Program-made: the position numbers and the translations under genes
Assembly: GCA_905192745.1 (NCBI GenBank)
Contig: CAJJLZ010000016.1
Location: 1 to 62,176, forward strand
Length of the DNA: 62,176 nt
From: an uncultured Oscillospiraceae bacterium
GTDB taxonomy: Bacteria > Bacillota > Clostridia > Oscillospirales > Acutalibacteraceae
Reading direction: 5' to 3'
Notes under the pieces: generated by a model
Seen by the model: the letters and a program-made list of their open reading frames with translations, nothing else
What the model was told of the DNA's origin: nothing
Databases searched by the model: none
In this document: piece after piece, positions 15,845 through 23,755 of the stretch
Layout of the letters: every line of letters begins with the position of its first letter
Position numbering within the stretch: position 1 is the first letter of the stretch

Positions 15845-17353
15845 CTAAGAGAAACTCCATCCGCCGATTCCGTAATACGCGTTGAAGGCGGTGGGGGTGA
15901 CCCCGGTGAGAGAACGGTCATAGGCCGCCAGCCCTTCCCGCCAGCAAAGGGGGATAAAGGGAACGTCCTGCGTGAAAATGTCGGCAAATTCCTGCAGCGT
16001 CTTTCCGCCCGCAAGGTATTCGCCGTAAGCGGCCGCCGCGCTTCCGCCGGTGTCGATCCCATAGGAGGCCGGACCGTCGGCGGAGAAAAAGGGCCAAAGC
16101 CCCATGTTGGCGGGCAGACGGATCTCCCCAAGATACAGGGTGAAATCGCCGGATTTCAGCCGTTCGCCGTATTCCGCAAAGGGAAGGCTGACGACCGTAA
16201 CCGACACGCCCGCTTTGGCAAGCTGCTGCTGGAGAAGTTCCGCCGCCGTGGTACGGAAGCTGTTGCCTTCGCTGACCAGAAGCTCCACGGAAAGCGGATT
16301 TCCATCCGTATTATTATAACCTGCCTGTTCCAATTGTGCAACCGCTACCGCAATATTTTCATTGACGTCAAATCCCTTTAATTCGACAGCGGGCTTCCAT
16401 TGCCCGCTGAAGGGAGCGGAGGCCGGCTGCGCCCGCCCGGCGAAGGCGTTGGCGGCAAGGTTGGTTCGGCTGATCGCGTTCGAGAGCGCGCCGCGCACCG
16501 CAGAGCCGGATAAACCGGCTTTTTTGCTGTTGATTCCCAGAAACACCAGCGAGTTCAGCGGAACGTTGATGTTCGCGCTGGAGGTCCGGGGAATATCCCC
16601 GCTGGAGAGGTCGTCGAAATAAAAGCTGATCGCGCCGCTTTCCAGTCCGCGGATGGTGGCGTCGCCGTTTGGATAATCCTTCAGCCGGATTACCGGCAGC
16701 GCGGAGGAATCGGCGTGCGGGTTGGCTTCCAGCGATGGCTCGCCGCCCGTTTTATAAACGTAAGGGCCGCTGCCCACCGGGGAATCCGCCGTACCGCTTT
16801 TGATAACGGGGAAGGAGAGGCAGGCCGCGGCGTTCGGATCAGGGGACGAGAGGGTGAAAACGACGGCGCCCTTTTCGGCCGCCGCGCCCGCCACGTTTTT
16901 CAGAAGAACCTTGTAATTATCCGACGCCTTTGCCAGCTCGAAGGAGGAGGCGGCGTCCGCCGCCGTGACGGCCGAACCGTCCGAAAAGACCGCGTTTTCC
17001 CGAATTACGGCGGTTACGGTGGTTCCGGAAACCGTGACCGAGGAGGCCAGCGCGGGCTGAGGTGCCCATTCCGCGTCCAGAGCGGTCAATCCCTGATAAA
17101 GCAGGGAGGCAAGCTCCAGATTGCTGCGGGTGCGGGCGGCAAAGGGACTCAGAGAATCTTCGCTGCTGTAGCAGAGGGTGAAGTCCTTTGCCTCGGGCGT
17201 TTCCGGTTCCGACACGGCGGAACCCTCCGCCGATTCCGGGACGGAATGCTCATAATAGCTTTTGGGCAGGGTGGAGCAGCCCGGCAGAAGAACCGCGGAG
17301 GTTAGGAGCAGCAGAGCGGAGGCAAGGACGATCGGTCGTTTCAAACGGATCAA
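15845..17353 (-). CDS. extracellular solute-binding lipoprotein, family 5 (peptide type)
   Basis: 502 residues from TTG 17353, chosen because AAGGAG stands 7 nt upstream and the product starts as a clean lipoprotein signal peptide (LASALLLLTSAVLLPGC, lipid-modified Cys). The body matches family 5 binding proteins for oligopeptides or nickel (FTLCYSSEDSLSPFAARTRS, AVFSDGSAVTAADAASSFEL). No permease or ATPase gene is nearby, so it is an orphan binding protein that may share a transporter encoded elsewhere. Ligand unknown. Confidence 0.85.
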   Translation of the reverse strand: MIRLKRPIVLASALLLLTSAVLLPGCSTLPKSYYEHSVPESAEGSAVSEPETPEAKDFTLCYSSEDSLSPFAARTRSNLELASLLYQGLTALDAEWAPQPALASSVTVSGTTVTAVIRENAVFSDGSAVTAADAASSFELAKASDNYKVLLKNVAGAAAEKGAVVFTLSSPDPNAAACLSFPVIKSGTADSPVGSGPYVYKTGGEPSLEANPHADSSALPVIRLKDYPNGDATIRGLESGAISFYFDDLSSGDIPRTSSANINVPLNSLVFLGINSKKAGLSGSAVRGALSNAISRTNLAANAFAGRAQPASAPFSGQWKPAVELKGFDVNENIAVAVAQLEQAGYNNTDGNPLSVELLVSEGNSFRTTAAELLQQQLAKAGVSVTVVSLPFAEYGERLKSGDFTLYLGEIRLPANMGLWPFFSADGPASYGIDTGGSAAAAYGEYLAGGKTLQEFADIFTQDVPFIPLCWREGLAAYDRSLTGVTPTAFNAYYGIGGWSFS

Positions 17354-17430
17354 GCAGACTCTCCTTCCCGGATGCATCGAAAACCGGCGGATGGACGTCA
17401 TCCGGCGCCGCTTTTCCCAGCATCTGTCCT

Positions 17431-17459
17431 TTAATAATACAGCATTTCTTTTCAGTCAA
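17431..17459 (-). promoter_or_regulatory. possible promoter of the binding lipoprotein gene
   Basis: Minus-strand TTGACT (17454-17459), 17-bp spacer, TATTAA (17431-17436); it overlaps the end of ymdB. Confidence 0.5.
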
Positions 17460-18222
17460 CGTTCAGCCGTTCAATGGCAGCCGTCTTTCCGGTCGCGTCG
17501 TCCAGAGTGAGCAGCACGGCGTTCATCCGGCAGGGACCCTCCGCCGTGCTGAAACGCACGGGAAGCTTGCCGTGCATCTTGGCGATGGATTGTTCCGGCC
17601 GTACTCCCAGCACCGAGTGGATCGGGCCGGTCATTCCCACGTCGGTCAGAAAGCCCGTCCCCTCCGGCAGAATCTGCTCATCGGCGGTCTGAACATGGGT
17701 ATGGGTGCCGATCAGCGCTGATATGCGGCCGTCGGCGTAATACGCGAGCGCCTTTTTCTCCGCCGTGGCTTCCGCGTGGAAGTCCACAATACAGAAACGG
17801 GGATTTCCCGCTTCCCGCAGCAAGGCGTCCAGCGTGTCAAAGGGACAGGCGAGCGGGTCCATATATACCAGCCCCATCAGATTGATCACCGCGAGCTGAT
17901 ACCGGCCCCGGTCCACCATAGACAGCCCGCGGCCGGGAGCGGAATCCGGGTAATTCGCCGGCCGGAGCAGGGCCGGATTTTCCTCCAGCGTTTCGTACAG
18001 CTCCCGGCGGCGGAAAATATGATTCCCGCCGGTGATTACGTCCGCGCCGCTGTCGAAAAGATGCCCGGCGGCGGCCGGAGTCAGCCCGTTGCCGTCCGCG
18101 GCGTTTTCCCCGTTGACAATGCAAACGTCCACGCCGTAATGGCGCTTGACGCCGGGAAGAACGCGGCGGAGATGGGCGCAGCCCGCGCTGCCCACCACGT
18201 CGCCTACACAAAGAATATGCAT
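17452..18222 (-). CDS. ymdB: YmdB family cyclic nucleotide phosphodiesterase/metallophosphoesterase
   Basis: 256 residues. Motifs of the YmdB family are in order: GDVVGSAG at the start, NGENAADGNGL, GGNHIF, DFHAEATAEKKAL and GTHTHVQTADEQILPEGTGF. They build the two-metal site. In Bacillus subtilis YmdB affects the choice between motility and biofilm and cleaves 2',3'-cyclic nucleotides. Start ATG 18222 has GGGG 6 nt upstream; the frame could extend to 18255. It lies downstream of rny, the same order as in B. subtilis, but has its own promoter and a terminator in between. Confidence 0.93.
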   Translation of the reverse strand: MHILCVGDVVGSAGCAHLRRVLPGVKRHYGVDVCIVNGENAADGNGLTPAAAGHLFDSGADVITGGNHIFRRRELYETLEENPALLRPANYPDSAPGRGLSMVDRGRYQLAVINLMGLVYMDPLACPFDTLDALLREAGNPRFCIVDFHAEATAEKKALAYYADGRISALIGTHTHVQTADEQILPEGTGFLTDVGMTGPIHSVLGVRPEQSIAKMHGKLPVRFSTAEGPCRMNAVLLTLDDATGKTAAIERLNVD

Positions 18223-18370
18223 AACAATCCCCATTCTGCCGCTGCGCGTCAGCAAAAAATAAAATGCCGTTAAAGTGCCGTATCGATAGGGGAGAAAGCT
18301 CCCGCCCGGCCGGCGCTGTCCCGGCGTGATGCGATTGAATTGCAGTCAGTCGCATATACATATAATAGTT

Positions 18371-18399
18371 ATTTTATCATCAAAGCAAAAGAAAATCAA
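18371..18399 (-). promoter_or_regulatory. ymdB promoter
   Basis: Minus-strand TTGATT (18394-18399), 17-bp spacer, TAAAAT (18371-18376). Confidence 0.7.
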
Positions 18400-18409
18400 C
18401 CATAAGAAA

Positions 18410-18455
18410 ATGAACGTTATGAAACGTCTGAAACGTCATGAACGGTATGAACGGC
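18410..18455. repeat. five tandem 9-10 bp repeats
   Basis: Units ATGAACGTT, ATGAAACGTC, TGAAACGTC, ATGAACGGT, ATGAACGGC follow each other without gaps just upstream of the ymdB promoter. They lie in the 486-bp ymdB-rny spacer, whose remainder (18456-18660) shows nothing recognisable. Confidence 0.8.
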
Positions 18456-18660
18456 GGAAATCCGGCCTTCGGAAAAACAGCGCGTAAAAATAGCATGATC
18501 TTCTTTTGAGGGAATATACGGACGATGCGGACGCGCGGCAAAATGCGGGGACGAGCCGTCGAGTAAAGCCGAGTAAAAAATATGGTTCCGTTTTATAAGA
18601 GAAGCGGGGAACGGGCCCGCGGGTGGATTCCCGGGAGAAGCCGCTTTCCTTTTGGGCGCA

Positions 18661-18692
18661 AAAAAGCGGAACGACGGCTGTCGTTCCGCTTT
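18661..18692 (-). terminator. rny terminator
   Basis: Perfect 14-bp stem (18661-18674 with 18679-18692), loop GGCT, minus-strand U-run from the A-run at 18659-18664. Confidence 0.92.
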
Positions 18693-18708
18693 TGCATGCG
18701 TTTCCGGA

Positions 18709-20277
18709 TTATTTCGCGAAATCGATGGCGCGATTTTCGCGGATCAGGTTGACCTTGATCTGGCCGGGATAATCAAGGTTGGCCTCGATCTTCTTGGCAA
18801 TGTCCCGGGCCAGCAGGACCATCTGATCGTCGTTCACCATTTCGGGACGAACGATGATACGGACCTCGCGGCCCGCCTGAATGGCGAAGGAGCGTTCCAC
18901 ACCGGCGAACTCATTGGCGATTTCCTCAAGCTTTTCCAGACGCTTGATGTAGTTCTCCAGATTTTCACGGCGCGCGCCCGGACGAGCGGCGGAAATGGCG
19001 TCCGCCGCCTGTACCAGACAGGCGACCACGGTCTTGGCCTCCACGTCGCCGTGGTGGGCCTGAATCGCGTGGATAACCGCTTCGCTTTCCTTGTATTTCC
19101 GGGCGATGTCCACGCCGATTTCCACATGGGAGCCCTCGATTTCATGATCGACGGCCTTGCCGATGTCATGCAGCAGGCCGGCGCGGCGGGCGACCACCGG
19201 GTCGATCCCCAGTTCGCTTGCCATCATGCCGGAAAGGAAGGCGACTTCCATCGAGTGGTTCAGCACGTTCTGCCCGTAGCTGGTGCGGTACCGCAGCCGG
19301 CCGAGCAGACGCATGATCTCCGGATGGATGCCATGCAGGCCGGTTTCCAATACCGCGCGTTCGCCTTCCTGCTTGATGGTGGCTTCCACCTCGCGGCGGG
19401 CCTTCTCCACCATTTCCTCAATGCGGGCGGGATGAATCCGGCCGTCCGAGATCAGGCGCTCCAGCGCGATACGGGCGATTTCGCGGCGTACCGGATCAAA
19501 GCCGGAAAGGGTGATTGCCTCGGGCGTGTCGTCAATGATGAGATCCACGCCGGTGAGGGTTTCGATCGCGCGTATGTTGCGGCCTTCGCGGCCGATGATA
19601 CGGCCCTTCATTTCGTCGTTGGGCAGCGGTACCACCGAGACGGTGGTTTCCGCCACCTGATCGGCGGCGCAGCGCTGGATCGCATGGGAAATCAGATTGC
19701 GCGCACGCTGGTCGGCGTCTTCCTTGAGCTGGGCTTCGATCTCGTTGATCTTCAGCGCTTTCTCATGGGTGAGCTCGTTTTCCAGATTGCCGAGCAGATA
19801 TTCCTTGGCCTGTTCGGCGGTGAAGCCGGAAATCCGCTCCAGCATCTCGAACTGTCCCTTCTTGATGCTTTCCACATCCTCCAGAGTGGCGTCGATTTTC
19901 TTTTGCTTGGCGGCGATGGCTTCTTCTTTCTTTTCGCAGTTTTCGATCTTACGGTCGAGATTTTCTTCCTTCTGCTGGACACGGCGCTCCTGGCGCTGAA
20001 TGTCGGCGCGGCGTTCCTTCAGCTCACGCTCGGCTTCCGTCCGCTGACGCTGGGCCTCTTTGTTGGCTTCCAGCAGAATGTCCTTTTTCGTGGATTCCGC
20101 TGCGCTTTTGGCATTGCTCTTGATTCGTTCGGCTTCCGCCTCGGCTGAGCCGATGGTTGCTTCCGCCGTCTTCATTCTATGAGATATACCCGCTTTAAAG
20201 GCGAGGAGACCGGCGACCACGCCGCCGACCACCAGACCTGCTACGCAGAACAGAATGGTAAATACGATGTCAGGCAC
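18709..20277 (-). CDS. rny: ribonuclease Y
   Basis: 522 residues, close to the 520 of B. subtilis RNase Y, the membrane-bound endonuclease that starts mRNA decay. It has an N-terminal membrane helix (VPDIVFTILFCVAGLVVGGV), a long Glu/Lys/Arg-rich coiled coil (to about residue 190), a KH RNA-binding domain (GRIIGREGRNIRAIE) and an HD domain (RAGLLHDIGKA). Start: GTG 20277 is preferred because AGGAGG lies 13 nt upstream; a TTG-started frame to 20313 contains that site inside itself. It ends at a strong hairpin and ymdB follows. Confidence 0.95.
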   Translation of the reverse strand: MPDIVFTILFCVAGLVVGGVVAGLLAFKAGISHRMKTAEATIGSAEAEAERIKSNAKSAAESTKKDILLEANKEAQRQRTEAERELKERRADIQRQERRVQQKEENLDRKIENCEKKEEAIAAKQKKIDATLEDVESIKKGQFEMLERISGFTAEQAKEYLLGNLENELTHEKALKINEIEAQLKEDADQRARNLISHAIQRCAADQVAETTVSVVPLPNDEMKGRIIGREGRNIRAIETLTGVDLIIDDTPEAITLSGFDPVRREIARIALERLISDGRIHPARIEEMVEKARREVEATIKQEGERAVLETGLHGIHPEIMRLLGRLRYRTSYGQNVLNHSMEVAFLSGMMASELGIDPVVARRAGLLHDIGKAVDHEIEGSHVEIGVDIARKYKESEAVIHAIQAHHGDVEAKTVVACLVQAADAISAARPGARRENLENYIKRLEKLEEIANEFAGVERSFAIQAGREVRIIVRPEMVNDDQMVLLARDIAKKIEANLDYPGQIKVNLIRENRAIDFAK

Positions 20278-20477
20278 GTTAACTGCTACACCTCCTTGGT
20301 TTTCTTTTTTCAATGTTCCTGATTGCTCATGGTATTAAAGAGGGGAAACTTCCCCGGTCAAATTCTCGGGCTGGAAACCCCCGATCGGCTTTCTCCCGCG
20401 CGGCAGCGCCACCTGCCGCGGCCGGCTCTCCCGGCAACAGGACCGGGTTAGGGCATCGGGATAAAAACCTAATATAT

Positions 20478-20507
20478 ATTGTATATCCTGGGTCGGTTTC
20501 CTGTCAA
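20478..20507 (-). promoter_or_regulatory. rny promoter
   Basis: Minus-strand TTGACA (20502-20507), 18-bp spacer, TACAAT (20478-20483); TATACA at 16-bp spacing overlaps. The transcript has a leader of about 190 nt, GC-rich with small hairpins (for example GGGGAAACTTCCCC near 20341). Confidence 0.75.
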
Positions 20508-20647
20508 GTGCAAAAATCCGTATTTCCTCCGGCGGATGGTGGAAAACTGTGCAAAATCGACAAGATCATTTCCGGCGGCCCCGAATCCTGTCGGACGAGA
20601 CTTCCAAAGGCGTCCGCCGGGAACCGGCTTGTGCCGGGCCTTTCTGC

Positions 20648-20676
20648 TTGACGGGGCGCGGCGTCGGGATTATAAT
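20648..20676 (+). promoter_or_regulatory. folE promoter
   Basis: TTGACG (20648-20653), 17-bp spacer, TATAAT (20671-20676). Confidence 0.8.
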
Positions 20677-20694
20677 CAGAGAATATCGATGCGG

Positions 20695-20728
20695 CGGCCG
20701 CCCGGCGTAAGCGCCGGTCCGGCGGCCG
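20695..20728 (+). promoter_or_regulatory. strong two-tier hairpin in the folE leader
   Basis: CGGCCGCC (20695-20702) pairs with GGCGGCCG (20721-20728), and inside it CGGCG-TAAG-CGCCG (20703-20716). AAATTTT follows. It lies shortly after the predicted transcription start and about 100 nt before folE. It does not resemble the tetrahydrofolate or preQ1 riboswitch. Attenuation is possible. Confidence 0.5.
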
Positions 20729-20828
20729 AAATTTTGGCGGCGGCGTTCTGAAGGACGGCGGCGTGCAGCTCGCGTCCGTGTGCCGGGCCGGACAGGATCG
20801 GTATATCAGGAAAGGGAGGATTGCCGTT

Positions 20829-21389
20829 ATGGACAAAAAGCGGATCGAAGCGGCCGTTCGGGAGCTTCTGGAGGCGATTGGGGAGGATCCAAACCGTGAG
20901 GGCCTGCTGGAAACTCCCCGCCGGGTGGCGGATATGTACGAGGAAGTGTTTGCCGGGCTGGAGGAGGATCCCCGCCGGCATTTAAAGATATTCAACGAGG
21001 ATCAGCACGACGAGATGGTTACGGTCCGGGATATCCCGCTGTATTCCATGTGCGAGCATCATCTTGTGCCGTTTATCGGGGTGGCGCATATCGCGTATAT
21101 CCCGCGGAACGGCCGGGTGATCGGACTGTCCAAGCTGGCGAGGATCGTGAATTCCTTTGCCCGCCGTCCCCAGCTGCAGGAACGGCTGACCGCCCAGCTG
21201 GCGGATTTTCTGGAGGCGGAGCTTAATCCGCAGGGCGTGGCCGTTATCGTGGAGGCGGAGCATCTCTGTATGACGATGCGAGGCGCCCGGGCGGCGGGAG
21301 CGCGCACCCAGACCTCCGCCTTGCGCGGGCTGATGAAAGCGGATGCCCGTACCCGCGCGGAAACCCTTGCGCTGCTGACGAGCCGCTGA
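20829..21389 (+). CDS. folE: GTP cyclohydrolase I
   Basis: 186 residues. The enzyme converts GTP to 7,8-dihydroneopterin triphosphate, the first step of folate (and queuosine-type) synthesis. The zinc and active-site signature is intact: YSMCEHHLVPFIGVAHIAYI, GRVIGLSKLARIVNSFARRP and EAEHLCMTMRGARAAGARTQ. ATG 20829 has GGGAGG 9 nt upstream. It is a lone gene with its own promoter and terminator; no other folate gene is adjacent. Confidence 0.97.
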   Translation: MDKKRIEAAVRELLEAIGEDPNREGLLETPRRVADMYEEVFAGLEEDPRRHLKIFNEDQHDEMVTVRDIPLYSMCEHHLVPFIGVAHIAYIPRNGRVIGLSKLARIVNSFARRPQLQERLTAQLADFLEAELNPQGVAVIVEAEHLCMTMRGARAAGARTQTSALRGLMKADARTRAETLALLTSR

Positions 21390-21409
21390 TTTCCGTGAAG
21401 AGCTCGCTT

Positions 21410-21438
21410 GCGGGCCGCCTGTTGTGCGGCCCGCATTT
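21410..21438 (+). terminator. folE terminator
   Basis: GCGGGCCGC (21410-21418) pairs with GCGGCCCGC (21426-21434), followed by ATTTTCC. Confidence 0.85.
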
Positions 21439-21632
21439 TCCATTGCCGGCGACCGGGGGATGATATGGCAAACGCGCCGCTCGTGTTTCCACGAACAACG
21501 CGTCCACAGATAGTTCAGCCGGAGATTTCTCTTACCTCTATCCGGGTAAAAGTTTAAACGACAAAGGCCGTTTCGTCAAGAGAAAAACTCGTTGTGCGAA
21601 ATTTTCCGCACTGCCGCCCGTTTTTTATTCGG

Positions 21633-21821
21633 CTAGTCGGCTTCTCCCGTTTCCCCTTCGGCGTCTTTCCCTCGGTTGAGATAATCGACAATCCGATGAG
21701 CGGTTTCGTTGAATTTATCCACGAATTCTTCGGGCTCCATTTTCGTCACATCATAATGCTGAGAGATATAAAACAGGACAAGCTTATCGATTCGGTCCTG
21801 CATGGGGTTGTATGCCTGCAT
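21633..21821 (-). CDS. small acidic protein, unknown function
   Basis: 62 residues: MQAYNPMQDRIDKLVLFYIS at the start, then a helical acidic stretch (MEPEEFVDKFNETAHRIVDY). GGAAGG lies 9 nt before the ATG, and TTGCCG-17-TACAAT (21898-21903, 21875-21880, minus strand) forms a promoter. The composition and signals support a real gene, but I do not recognise a family. Confidence 0.7.
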   Translation of the reverse strand: MQAYNPMQDRIDKLVLFYISQHYDVTKMEPEEFVDKFNETAHRIVDYLNRGKDAEGETGEAD

Positions 21822-22052
21822 AGAGGCGCCTTCCTTCCTTTTTCCATACTACGGCAAAGCCGCACGCCGGATTCATTGTATCACGTTTGGCGGAAAGCGG
21901 CAAGCCGGCAAAAAGGGAAACCGGGGACGCCGCATCGACAGAAAAAAGTGAGCCGTGCCCGTTTTCTGAAAAGCGGGCACGGCCGGCGGAAAGGCCGATT
22001 GAAGGAAAACAGCGGAGGAATAAAGTAAGGACAATTAAAAAACGGGACGGGA

Positions 22053-22511
22053 TTAGCTGCGGCAGGCATTTCCGGTATTGTTCCGGCGGCAATTGCAGTC
22101 GGAGCCTCTCTGGGCGGCTTCGGCGCATTCGCAGCTTTCACAGGCGGCGCGTTCCGCCCGTTCGGCGCACGCCCGGCTTTCGCAGGCGGACTGGCTGGCT
22201 TCACAGGCGGATTCGCAGGCTTCGCGGGCTGCGTTTTCGCATCGTTCCACCGCCCGGCGGATTGATCCTCTCCAGTCTTCGTTTTCACAGGAGCTTTCCT
22301 TGTTGGAGCGGCTGTCGTTCGCGTTCTGCTGAGCGCAGAGGATATCGGCGGCGACGCTTCCCGGCGCACAGGGATACCAGGGGGTAGCCGGTGCACGGTA
22401 AATATTCATGGTGCCGCCGCAGCAATCACGGACGGTTTCACAGGGGGCGTTTTCCTGAACGGCCGCGGCGCGGTTGCCGCTGCAGCCACGGTTACGGGAT
22501 CTGTTCATCAT
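22053..22511 (-). CDS. cysteine-rich repetitive protein (possible spore coat type)
   Basis: 152 residues from ATG 22511, with GGAGG 8 nt upstream. It has 18 cysteines. The N-terminal half is irregular (GGTMNIYRAPATPWYPCAPG); the C-terminal half is an Ala/Glu/Cys helix-like repeat (AREACESACEASQSACESRA, then CAERAERAACESCECAEAAQ) ending in DCNCRRNN. There is no signal peptide. Such compositions occur in spore coat and metal-binding proteins, and the genome carries dipicolinate genes, so a coat role is a guess. No family recognised. Confidence 0.7.
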   Translation of the reverse strand: MMNRSRNRGCSGNRAAAVQENAPCETVRDCCGGTMNIYRAPATPWYPCAPGSVAADILCAQQNANDSRSNKESSCENEDWRGSIRRAVERCENAAREACESACEASQSACESRACAERAERAACESCECAEAAQRGSDCNCRRNNTGNACRS

Positions 22512-22595
22512 CGTTATCACCTCCCCTCTGTACAGGCTATGCGGAAGGGGGAGGATTTGCCACGAAAAAGTCCGGCGGACAGGCGCCTCCATGGT

Positions 22596-22624
22596 TTGAC
22601 AGGTTCTGGCAAAGATGATACACT
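22596..22624 (+). promoter_or_regulatory. promoter of the glycosyltransferase gene
   Basis: TTGACA (22596-22601), 17-bp spacer, TACACT (22619-22624). Confidence 0.8.
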
Positions 22625-22683
22625 CATAGGGTAAATATGAATTTCAAGAGGGGAGAGATCCCCTTTGTTAGGGAGGAAACGGC

Positions 22684-23649
22684 ATGGCCCTGCTGTCGGT
22701 CATCATTCCGGCGTATAATGAAGAAATGAATATCGCCCATACAACGGAGGTTCTGTCCTCCATTCTGCAGCGGGAGGAGATCGCTTATGAGCTCCTTTTT
22801 GTCAGCGATGGGTCGGCGGATAAAACCTTTGCCCTGATTGAGGGGGAGGCCGCGCGGGACCGCCGCGTCAGAGGTCTTCAGTTCAGCCGGAATTTTGGAA
22901 AGGAAGCCGCGATTTTCGCCGGTCTTGAGTTTGCGCGGGGAGATTGCTGCGTTGTGATTGACTGCGACCTGCAGCATCCGCCGGAAACCATCCCGAAGAT
23001 GTACCGCTTGTGGGAGCAGGGCTACCAGATAGTGGAGGGCGTGAAGGCCAACCGGGGGAAGGAGAAGCTTTCCTATAAGCTGTCGGCCGGGCTGTTTTAT
23101 CGCCTTCTCAGCAAGCTGACCAAGGTGGAGATGGCGGATACCTCCGATTTCAAGCTGTTGGATCGGAAGGTGGTGGAGGTGCTCAACGCCCTGCCCGAGA
23201 GGAACACCTTCTTCCGGGCGCTGTCCTTCTGGACCGGGTTTCGGTCCATTGCGGTGGAGTACGAGGTCGCGGAACGGGCGTACGGCAGCTCCAAATGGTC
23301 CATGAAGGGGCTGATGAAATACGCGGTCAACAACATCACCGCTTTTTCCTCCGCTCCGCTGCAACTGGTGACCGGATTGGGAGTGCTGCTTCTGGTTATT
23401 ACGGTGGTCCTCGGTATTCAGACTCTGGTGCGGTATTTTCTGCATCAGGCGGTGGAGGGCTTCACCACGGTCATCCTTCTCATCCTCCTGATCGGAGGAG
23501 TTCTGATGATGAGCCTTGGCATTATCGGGTATTATATCGCCAAAATTTATGAAGAGGTAAAAGGCCGTCCGCGGTATATCGTGGGGCAGATGACGGACAA
23601 CCTGTACCGCCCGGACGAAAAAGAAAAAAAGGACAAAGAGGACCAATAA
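22684..23649 (+). CDS. family 2 glycosyltransferase with two C-terminal membrane helices
   Basis: 321 residues, DPM1/GtrB-like. Residues 1-225 form the GT-A catalytic domain: LSVIIPAYNEEMNI, VSDGSADKT, the metal site DCDLQHPPE, and GSSKWS. Two membrane helices follow (about 232-255 and 266-292). Proteins of this build move a sugar from a nucleotide donor to undecaprenyl phosphate at the inner face of the membrane for later envelope glycosylation. GGGAGG lies 8 nt before the ATG. No flippase or polymer gene is adjacent. Substrate unknown. Confidence 0.93.
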   Translation: MALLSVIIPAYNEEMNIAHTTEVLSSILQREEIAYELLFVSDGSADKTFALIEGEAARDRRVRGLQFSRNFGKEAAIFAGLEFARGDCCVVIDCDLQHPPETIPKMYRLWEQGYQIVEGVKANRGKEKLSYKLSAGLFYRLLSKLTKVEMADTSDFKLLDRKVVEVLNALPERNTFFRALSFWTGFRSIAVEYEVAERAYGSSKWSMKGLMKYAVNNITAFSSAPLQLVTGLGVLLLVITVVLGIQTLVRYFLHQAVEGFTTVILLILLIGGVLMMSLGIIGYYIAKIYEEVKGRPRYIVGQMTDNLYRPDEKEKKDKEDQ

Positions 23650-23667
23650 TCGCCTTCTTCCCATATG

Positions 23668-23702
23668 AAAAGCGCTTCCGGCCGCGGCCGGAAGCGCTTT
23701 TT
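23668..23702 (+). terminator. terminator after the glycosyltransferase
   Basis: Perfect palindrome with 16-bp arms (23668-23683 with 23686-23701) then TTATA. It can serve both the plus-strand gene and the minus-strand gene ending at 23756. Confidence 0.9.
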
Positions 23703-23755
23703 ATACGGGAAGAAGCCAGTATCCCCCGGCTGCAAAGACCGGCTGATTTTCCGGT

